DNA from: Devosiaceae bacterium
GTDB lineage: Bacteria; Pseudomonadota; Alphaproteobacteria; Rhizobiales; Devosiaceae
Direction: 5' to 3'
Assembly (NCBI GenBank): GCA_021648375.1
Contig: JAKISW010000029.1
Location: 1 to 36,855, forward strand
DNA length: 36,855 nt
A program made the translations under genes and the position numbers. Under the pieces are notes generated by a model that was given only the letters and a program-made list of their open reading frames with translations, made no database searches and was not told the DNA's origin. Below, in pieces: positions 31,977-36,855 of this stretch. The first letter of the stretch is position 1; each line of letters starts with the position of its first letter.

Positions 31977-32936
31977 TCAGCCGGTGAACGACAAAAACAA
32001 ATAGGTGGCATAAGAGGCGGTAAGGGCCAGGCCAAATAGTTTTCCTATGGGGCGGCGCATTAGTGCCAGAGCACCAACCAGGGCCGAAGAAAAAAGTAAA
32101 ACCCATAAATCAAATTGCAATAAAGAGGCAACAACCGGAAGAGGAAATATCATGGCAGTGATGCCAAGGATGCCAAGGAGATTAAAAATATTGGACCCTA
32201 TGACATTGCCGATTGCCATGCCTGCCTCGCGCCGAAAGCTTGCGGCAAGAGTTGCCGCGATCTCGGGCAGGGTAGTGCCAAAAGCAACGATTGTGGTGCC
32301 AATGACGGTTTCGCCAATACCCCAGATTGCCGCCAGGCCAAGCGCACCATCGACAATAAGTTTGGCCCCTATGGCCAATCCGACAAATCCGAAGGCCAAA
32401 AACATCAAAGATTTGAGCAAAGTGTCGCCCTCGTCTGGTATATCCAGATCTGCGTCGCCATTGAGGTTTCCCTCGAGCTTTATTTTGCGTGCTTTGGAGG
32501 CTGCAAGAACCGAATAAAGCAGATAGACAATTAATGCGATTACAAAAATCAATCCATCAAGCGCCGAGATCATTCCGTCAGCGGCAATAAAAGCAAAACC
32601 CAGAGATATCACAATCATAAACAGCGCCGATCGTCGAATACCGGGGGCGGTAAAATAAATCGGGGCCACCAAAGCCGGAAGCCCCATAACCACCAGAGCA
32701 TTAGCAATATTGGAGCCAACTGCATTGCCCACCGCAAGGCCGGGAGCGCCTTCAAGGGCCGCTTGCAACGAAACAAAAAGCTCTGGAGCTGAAGTACCCA
32801 TGGAAATTATGGTCAGGCCGATTATCAACGGGGGAACATGAAACCGGTTGGCGATGCTGACTGCGCCGCGTACAAGAAAATCTCCGGCAAGGATCAACAG
32901 GATCAACCCGGCAATAAAAAATAGCGTGGAGGACAT
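31977..32936 (-). CDS. CaxA/YrbG-type calcium/sodium antiporter
   Basis: A 319-residue inner-membrane cation exchanger of the CaCA superfamily. The two inverted alpha-repeats are plain: GTSAPELFVSL with GNAVGSNIANAL in the first half, and GTTLPEIAATL with GNVIGSNIFNLLGILG in the second. Glu in each GT-S/T-x-PE motif binds the cation. About ten hydrophobic segments are present. The start ATG at 32936 has AAGGGAA upstream; an in-frame upstream start at 32957 (MQSKGTT) lacks one. Substrate specificity is by family only. Confidence 0.92.
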   Translation of the reverse strand: MSSTLFFIAGLILLILAGDFLVRGAVSIANRFHVPPLIIGLTIISMGTSAPELFVSLQAALEGAPGLAVGNAVGSNIANALVVMGLPALVAPIYFTAPGIRRSALFMIVISLGFAFIAADGMISALDGLIFVIALIVYLLYSVLAASKARKIKLEGNLNGDADLDIPDEGDTLLKSLMFLAFGFVGLAIGAKLIVDGALGLAAIWGIGETVIGTTIVAFGTTLPEIAATLAASFRREAGMAIGNVIGSNIFNLLGILGITAMIFPLPVVASLLQFDLWVLLFSSALVGALALMRRPIGKLFGLALTASYATYLFLSFTG

Positions 32937-33102
32937 TGTTGTTCCCTTTGATTGCAACGATGTGGGCTATTATTTCAACAATTTCAAGGGAAAATCTGCT
33001 TGTTTGATATATGTTCACATTTTTGAAACCAGCTATTATCAATTAATTTAACCGGTTATGGTGTGCGGATTGCAGGAAACACGGGCCTAATGGGAGATTA
33101 AT

Positions 33103-33699
33103 TTGCTTACAAGTTCGCATATTATTATTGGCGCTGCGGTGACATCACGCTCTCATTTTAAACCATGGCAACTCATGCTGGCCTGGGTCGGCGGTTTTAT
33201 GCCGGATTTACCCATATTTTTAATGGTGGCGTATTCGCGCCTGGTCAACGGGGCCGGTTATAATTTGTGGCGAAAGCCCGATGGTCTTTATTGGCAGGAA
33301 CCGTGGCAGACTTTTGGCTCCATATCCAATTCATTTCCCCTGTGGGCGCTTGTGCTGATTCTGGCATTCGTGTTGTTCAAATATTCCAGCAGATTTAAAA
33401 CCCTCGGGCTTGGCCTGCTGATATTTTCAGTTGGATATTTTTTGCATATCAGCGTTGATTTCATAACCCATGCGGATGATGCATATCCTCAGTTCTGGCC
33501 AATTACCGACTGGCGGTTTTATTCGCCTATTTCTTATTGGCAACCCGAATATTATGGGCGGATTGTTGGGGTCCTTGAAGCAATTATGGGTTTAGCAATT
33601 GTGGCCTATTTGGTGATGAAATTCAAACAATGGCCCATAAGAATTGCAGCCATTCTCATGGCTTTGCCCTACGGAGTGAGTCTTTTTTTACATTTTTAG
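33103..33699 (+). CDS. membrane protein resembling YdjM/DUF457 metal-dependent hydrolases
   Basis: A 198-residue polytopic membrane protein with about four helices. Features typical of YdjM/DUF457-like or zinc-dependent hydrolase-like proteins are His6 in SSHIIIGAAV, GGFMPDLPIF near 30-39, and HISVDFITHADDAYPQFWPI, where His and Asp residues could bind metal. No biochemical function is secure. The start is TTG at 33103 with GGGAG 7 bases upstream. It is divergent from the CaxA gene across 166 bp; a perfect palindrome TAACCGGTTA lies at 33049-33058. Confidence 0.68.
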   Translation: MLTSSHIIIGAAVTSRSHFKPWQLMLAWVGGFMPDLPIFLMVAYSRLVNGAGYNLWRKPDGLYWQEPWQTFGSISNSFPLWALVLILAFVLFKYSSRFKTLGLGLLIFSVGYFLHISVDFITHADDAYPQFWPITDWRFYSPISYWQPEYYGRIVGVLEAIMGLAIVAYLVMKFKQWPIRIAAILMALPYGVSLFLHF

Positions 33700-33718
33700 G
33701 TCTGGCAAATTCAATATT

Positions 33719-34342
33719 TTACCAGTTGAAATTGGTGGCGCTCTGGTTGAAATTTTCCATCAAATCGGAAACGTTAGAAGCTGCTCCCTGGGCACGAATG
33801 GCCTGATCAATCCGCCTTGCGGTGTTATATCCGCGGATTGCAGCCGCTGTTGGATCTGCATTATAATCTTCATTAAATATTGTAAAAAAACTATCACTGC
33901 CTAGAAGCTCGCCATTTTCATCAGAAATTTCTCCGGGAACCAACAGCGCAATATTGCTTTGATCCAGAGTGTTTTGAATGGTTGCTGAGTTTATTTCAGA
34001 AGTAAAATATCCTACAATATTGGCTTGTGAACCGGCATTTATTACTTCAATCTGGGCGCCAATATCTTCGCTGTCGTCAATGGTTGTGACATAGACATCC
34101 AGTCCACCAAGATGGCCGTCGCTCTCTTCATTTGGGTGACCATCTCGCTCTCTTGTGGCGAGCATGAAACCGTCTAAAAATTGTTCTCCCTGCGCTTCAT
34201 CAGGACCGGAAAGAGGAATAATAAGTGTTACATTAAAGCTGTGGGCCAGAGCGCCGCTAAGGGTGAAAAAACTTAAAGCGATTGGTAAAATTACTGATGC
34301 CAAGGATTTTTTCCATTTAATGTTGCTCATAATACCTGCCAT
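33719..34342 (-). CDS. short periplasmic binding protein-like (LivJ/LivK type), internally reduced
   Basis: A 207-residue secreted protein. A signal peptide ends ALA-HS at about 33. Then comes a type I periplasmic-binding start, VTLIIPLSGPDEAQGEQFLDGFMLA, with the first-lobe features DDSEDIGAQIEVI and VGYFTSEINSATIQNTLDQSNIALLVPG. After about residue 150 it jumps to a segment like the C-terminal end of LivJ/LivK proteins, FNEDYNADPTAAAIRGYNTARRIDQAIRAQG. The usual protein is about 370-400 residues, so most of the second lobe is missing. There is no adjacent ABC permease or ATPase gene. It could be a genuine small sensor or scavenger, or a degraded paralogue. The ATG at 34342 has AGGA 9 bases upstream. 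Confidence 0.72.
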   Translation of the reverse strand: MAGIMSNIKWKKSLASVILPIALSFFTLSGALAHSFNVTLIIPLSGPDEAQGEQFLDGFMLATRERDGHPNEESDGHLGGLDVYVTTIDDSEDIGAQIEVINAGSQANIVGYFTSEINSATIQNTLDQSNIALLVPGEISDENGELLGSDSFFTIFNEDYNADPTAAAIRGYNTARRIDQAIRAQGAASNVSDLMENFNQSATNFNW

Positions 34343-34527
34343 TTTAATGTTCCTGCCTGTTGTAGGTTTTAAAGATAGTGCAAATTGGGTTTATTTCATG
34401 ACTTTAGAATTTGTTCCTAAAATACAAATTTGTTTGGCTTTTTGTTGCCGATATTGTGAATTAGGGTGTTTTGGCAAGGGGAAATATTTGGAGTTTCCCC
34501 AGTAAACGAGTAGGGGACTTAAATATC

Positions 34528-34875
34528 ATGGAAGCACTTCTTCCGATTATTATGCAATTGGTTGCTGGCGGCGCTGGCGGTGGCGGCATTGGTAAACTTC
34601 TTAAAAGCGCCGATCTGGGAATGATTGGAAACATCATAACCGGTGCGGTTGGCGGGGTTGGTGGCACTTTCATTGCCGGTCTTATTCCTGGTCTTTCCGG
34701 CCTGTTGGGTTCGGCTGCCGATATGGCCGGTTCGGTCGGTGAAGTGGCGGGCGCAACGGATGTGGGCGGACTGGACTTTGGCGCTCTGGCCGGTCAGGGT
34801 GCAACCGGTTTGGTCGGCGGGGGCATACTTACTGCTGTTGTTGGACTGGTCAAAAACTCCATGTCTTCTAAATAA
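34528..34875 (+). CDS. glycine-rich hydrophobic small protein
   Basis: A 115-residue protein dominated by Gly, Ala, Leu, Val and Ile, with many GxxxG-like spacings and almost no charged residues after position 30. Hydrophobic stretches occupy about 40-65 and 90-110. It begins MEALLPIIMQLVAGGAGGGG and ends VKNSMSSK. The ATG has TAGGGGAC upstream and a terminator follows, so expression is likely. Similar short glycine-rich proteins occur in Hyphomicrobiales. It also has the look of a bacteriocin-like or membrane-inserting peptide, but no immunity or export genes are near. Function unknown. Confidence 0.72.
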   Translation: MEALLPIIMQLVAGGAGGGGIGKLLKSADLGMIGNIITGAVGGVGGTFIAGLIPGLSGLLGSAADMAGSVGEVAGATDVGGLDFGALAGQGATGLVGGGILTAVVGLVKNSMSSK

Positions 34876-34916
34876 GATGCCTTCTAAATAATTATAATTA
34901 CTTGTTGTTGTTTTAA

Positions 34917-34945
34917 ACGTCCGGGAGAAATTCCGGGCGTTTTTT
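34917..34945 (+). terminator. rho-independent terminator
   Basis: ACGTCCGG (34917-34924) pairs with CCGGGCGT (34933-34940) with one G-T wobble, followed by TTTTTT. It ends the glycine-rich gene and lies 10 bp from the stop of the convergent small membrane gene. Confidence 0.88.
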
Positions 34946-34954
34946 ATTTTGAAT

Positions 34955-35164
34955 CTATCGACGCAATGCCGCGATAACAAACATTACCAGCCCGGCAAAA
35001 AATATCATGGCACCAAGGGGGCCAACCATAAAAAACGCCAGCGCAAAAAGGGTGGGAATGGAGCTGCTGAGAAAAATTGTCGACAGCCACAGGGGTATAA
35101 TGGCGATGGCCAGCATCAAAGCTCCGGTGAACAGGGTGGCGCGGGCCCAGCGGGAAAGTTTCAT
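34955..35164 (-). CDS. small membrane protein, 69 residues
   Basis: Two strong hydrophobic segments at about 8-32 and 36-66 are separated by a short serine-rich turn. Positive charges lie at the N-terminus (MKLSRWARA) and C-terminus (ALRR), consistent with both ends in the cytoplasm. A CAGGTT precedes the ATG by about 10 bases. I recognise no function. It converges on the glycine-rich gene at a shared terminator. Confidence 0.65.
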   Translation of the reverse strand: MKLSRWARATLFTGALMLAIAIIPLWLSTIFLSSSIPTLFALAFFMVGPLGAMIFFAGLVMFVIAALRR

Positions 35165-35256
35165 AAGTTCATAACCTGATTTTGCCCATTAGTTTTTGGT
35201 AGCGATTTTCCTAAACTGAATATGAACACAAAATCCAGCGTCCGTTAAGCTGGCCT

Positions 35257-35577
35257 ATGCAAGCTTTGATGAAATTCACCAGAAAAGGCTTGGTAAAAAA
35301 AATGGCTTATGTTGATGCAAAATCTTTCTCCTCCTCCAGTGAAATATCATATGAAATCAAAGCCCCGTTACTAATGAAGGCATTGAACATTTGCCCCCGC
35401 ACAGCCCTGCTCGGTGAATTGGATAATCGCATGGCGGCGCGGCAAGACAATAACTTAGGGCGCAATAATTTGGCGCATAATAATTCAGCGCCGCAGCGGG
35501 CTTTGAGAAATTGCCCCGAGCATCTTTATTCAATCGATGAGGACAAGTTGGCAGCGGCACGATCAGTAAACAGCTAG
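35257..35577 (+). CDS. hypothetical protein, weakly supported
   Basis: A 106-residue open frame (starts at 35257 or 35269) with no recognisable domain. Its second half has Asn-rich near-repeats (RNNLAHNNSAP) built on a 15-bp DNA period. Neither start has a ribosome site. Codon use is not obviously non-coding and nothing competes on the opposite strand except a 67-residue frame. I list it so that the 35165-35598 interval is not left blank; it may be spurious. Confidence 0.3.
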   Translation: MQALMKFTRKGLVKKMAYVDAKSFSSSSEISYEIKAPLLMKALNICPRTALLGELDNRMAARQDNNLGRNNLAHNNSAPQRALRNCPEHLYSIDEDKLAAARSVNS

Positions 35578-35598
35578 ACTGAATTGTAACCTGATTGG

Positions 35599-35802
35599 TT
35601 AATCACCAAGAATAAAGGTGATTTTCAGTACCACGCGATATTCCACTATTTCACCGTCTTTCACGATGACATTTTGATCTTTTACCCAGGCGCTTTGCAC
35701 ATTGCGCAGGGTTTTTGAAGCGCGTTTGACGCCTTTTTTCACGGCGTGATCAAGGCCTTTATTCGAGGAGGCGATGATTTCTGTAATGCGTGCTACTGAC
35801 AT
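35599..35802 (-). CDS. dodecin family flavin-binding protein
   Basis: A 67-residue dodecin, a dodecameric protein that stores riboflavin, FMN or related flavins. The family pattern is complete: SVARITEIIASSNKGLDHAVKKGVKRASKTLRNV with the small helix, then AWVKDQNVIVKDGEIVEYRVVLKITFIL, the beta sheet. Trp at AWVK is the flavin-stacking residue. The ATG at 35802 has AGGGAAAAACATC upstream; the longer in-frame start at 35847 is unlikely. The last codons and stop lie in a small hairpin ATCACC/GGTGAT (35602-35622). Confidence 0.92.
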   Translation of the reverse strand: MSVARITEIIASSNKGLDHAVKKGVKRASKTLRNVQSAWVKDQNVIVKDGEIVEYRVVLKITFILGD

Positions 35803-36453
35803 GATGTTTTTCCCTGTTGTTATTTTTGTTGATATTGGCTCCAGCATAAGGGGAATGATAATTCAGGTCAAAATATGGTTGCTGTAATGGTGAATGGCAG
35901 CGCCAAAACCTTCCCTGCTGTTTAGCGGGAAGCTGGCAAAAAGCAAAAAGCGAACGCGGGGCGAACATTACCTCGGTTTTTTTTGAATATAAAATGAGGC
36001 AAAGTTTGCCCCGCGCTACCGGAAGTTTTTGACGTATCCCATATCAGTCTGGGGTGCTTCCGCTTCCCCCGGCAACGCTAATGTCTTTAACCACAGCCCG
36101 TCCGCCGTTTTATAACGTGCGGCGGAGCCAGATACTGGTGAATTTCTCCACGGGGCGGGATATGGCTAATGCGCCGCCCGGCGTATTACGCTGATCTCCT
36201 GGCTGGCAGATCGGCTGATATGGCTTGACCCGAAAACAGGGCGACCCCCGCTTCATCCGGTTTCCTTAATTGGTGGTCGGAATGGAAAAGAACCAGAAAA
36301 CCGCAAGACATATTTGCCTCACGCCGGCTGGCTGGTTTTCCTGACCAACCTCCAATGTTCCCAACTGCTCGTTTGCAACCGCGCTTTTGTGAAACAAGGT
36401 GGTGGCAGTTTAAGGGGTAGAGAAGGGGGCGGGGATAAGAAAAAAAGTAGGAA
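35803..36453. other. gene-poor, partly GC-rich stretch of unknown nature
   Basis: About 650 bp without a supportable gene. It contains a hairpin CTTCCC/GGGAAG near 35911-35933, a long inverted repeat at 35956-36014 and a GC-rich block at about 36005-36320, richer in GC than the flanks. All frames across the block are broken; one plus frame reads ITLISWLADRLIWLDPKTG...KTYLPHAGWLVFLTNL after stop codons. I tried and failed to match tmRNA, RNase P RNA, SRP RNA and a B12 riboswitch. It could be a decayed gene, a mobile element relic or a structured RNA. Confidence 0.45.
35956..36014. repeat. 19-bp-arm inverted repeat
   Basis: Left arm GCGGGGCGAACATTACCTC (35956-35974) and right arm GAGGCAAAGTTTGCCCCGC (35996-36014) pair at 16 of 19 positions around a 21-base AT-rich loop containing eight T. 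The arms are far longer than needed for a terminator. The inner end of the right arm, GAGGCAAA, recurs inverted as TTTGCCTC at 36313-36320, at the other side of the GC-rich block. Confidence 0.7.
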
Positions 36454-36855
36454 TCAATTTAATGCAGGTGGCAAATTGAGATTTTTTAATAACTCCAGAG
36501 CCTTTTTGTCACGCCCGTTCGCTGTTTTTGCGCCTTTGCGTCTATCTAACTCAGACTCCCAATCTTCAACGCTCTCAACTTCAGATAGCCAATGAATCGT
36601 GGCTGCTAATTCTAAGATGGTGGCAGAAGTATTTTTGAATTTAGAAATGGCACCATCAAGAACATCAGAAGACAAATTGGAAATTGGGTCCACGCCTTTG
36701 CCAGATTTTTCTGCCTTAAAGACAACATAAGGAACACCGTCAGATACCCTGTGTTTAGTTACGTCTTGAATCCGTTGGAAGATAATGTCTTCTTGTACTT
36801 GATTTGCCAACTCTTCAGAGTATGGGCCATAATGATGGTACTCGAAGGAAAAACC
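36454..36855 (-). CDS. partial YwgA-like (SocA/Panacea-like) protein
   Basis: The 3' part of a gene whose start lies beyond the window edge; 133 residues are visible. The frame enters the window as GFSFEYHHYGPYSEEL. The F-x-Y-x-x-YGPYS-x-x-L pattern is typical of YwgA-like proteins and is related to the DUF4065/SocA (Panacea) family, members of which act as antitoxins. It continues to VSDGVPYVVFKAEKSGKG and a basic, helical C-terminus. A TTG at 36810 is not a real start because the family motif begins before it. The partner gene, if any, is outside the window, so I assign no function. Confidence 0.6.
   Translation of the reverse strand, partial: GFSFEYHHYGPYSEELANQVQEDIIFQRIQDVTKHRVSDGVPYVVFKAEKSGKGVDPISNLSSDVLDGAISKFKNTSATILELAATIHWLSEVESVEDWESELDRRKGAKTANGRDKKALELLKNLNLPPALN

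Noticed and set aside
33049..33058. Palindrome TAACCGGTTA between the CaxA and YdjM-like genes as an operator
   Set aside because: A single 10-bp palindrome with no regulator nearby is expected by chance at this frequency.
35956..36014. Simple rho-independent terminator
   Set aside because: The arms are 19 bp with mismatches and the T-run lies in the loop rather than after the stem; a terminator role is possible but not the best explanation.
36000..36320. tmRNA, RNase P RNA, SRP RNA or cobalamin riboswitch
   Set aside because: I saw no tmRNA TpsiC arm or typical tag, none of the RNase P or SRP signature strings, and only a GCCAGGAGAT fragment resembling the 3' box of a B12 riboswitch, without the other boxes in order.
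1..36855. tRNA genes
   Set aside because: I found no TpsiC-arm pattern (GGTTCGA-like) with a matching acceptor stem; the isolated TTCGAA strings are in a repeat or intergenic DNA.

Overview
The window reads as chromosomal sequence of a low-to-moderate GC alphaproteobacterium of the order Hyphomicrobiales (Rhizobiales). Several things point there. trmL is divergent from petA-petB-petC and apt follows. The block ychF-pth-rplY-prs is present. The order lgt / MidA-type methyltransferase / pgeF, and the order SDR-uvrC-pgsA-moaD-moaE, are both familiar from that order. A mosaic repeat of the type scattered through Rhizobiales genomes lies at 15978-16080, and there is an alphaproteobacterial CtrA-type box at 24564. 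Family or genus cannot be decided from the sequence alone. I found no tRNA, rRNA, CRISPR array, intact insertion sequence or prophage.

Layout. Positions 1-1060: a RidA-family gene flanked on both sides by paired palindromic (REPIN-like) repeats. Positions 1061-5640: a methylmalonyl-CoA operon (propionyl-CoA carboxylase alpha subunit, single-chain methylmalonyl-CoA mutase, epimerase) converging on a MurD-family ligase and a metallophosphoesterase. Positions 8064-11182: Nudix hydrolase, GNAT acetyltransferase, NudL-type CoA pyrophosphatase and a CCA-adding/poly(A) polymerase-family enzyme. Positions 11226-15383: trmL, the cytochrome bc1 operon and apt. Positions 15445-17087: a 52-residue basic protein, a mosaic repeat and two overlapping MaoC-like hot-dog genes. 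Positions 17200-24033: translation and nucleotide genes (ychF, pth, rplY, prs), then a MidA-PgeF fusion and lgt, with a 54-residue membrane protein in the rplY-prs gap. Positions 24211-26716: ubiK-like, YbjN, proC and marR. Positions 26968-32936: branched-chain aminotransferase, moaE/moaD, pgsA, uvrC, a pteridine-reductase-like SDR and a Ca2+/Na+ antiporter. Positions 33103-35802: small membrane, periplasmic and hypothetical proteins and a dodecin. Positions 35803-36855: a gene-poor structured stretch, then the cut end of a YwgA-like gene.

How the genes work together. The first operon carries propionyl-CoA to succinyl-CoA, although the carboxylase beta subunit is not in the window. petABC is the complete bc1 complex. 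rplY, pth and ychF serve translation, and prs and apt supply PRPP and AMP. moaD, moaE and the PTR1-like reductase all touch pterins, although only the first two have a secure molybdopterin role.

The most unusual points are: a single open frame joining MidA and PgeF through an Ala/Pro/Lys linker built from a 15-bp duplication; two convincing small genes of 52 and 54 residues; a 20-bp duplication that makes a double ATGA junction between mutase and epimerase; a moaD C-terminal Gly-Gly whose codons are the moaE Shine-Dalgarno sequence; a 207-residue miniature of a LivJ/LivK-type binding protein; and an unexplained GC-rich, hairpin-bounded segment near the right end. I do not see a clear multi-gene novel defence or mobile system inside the window.
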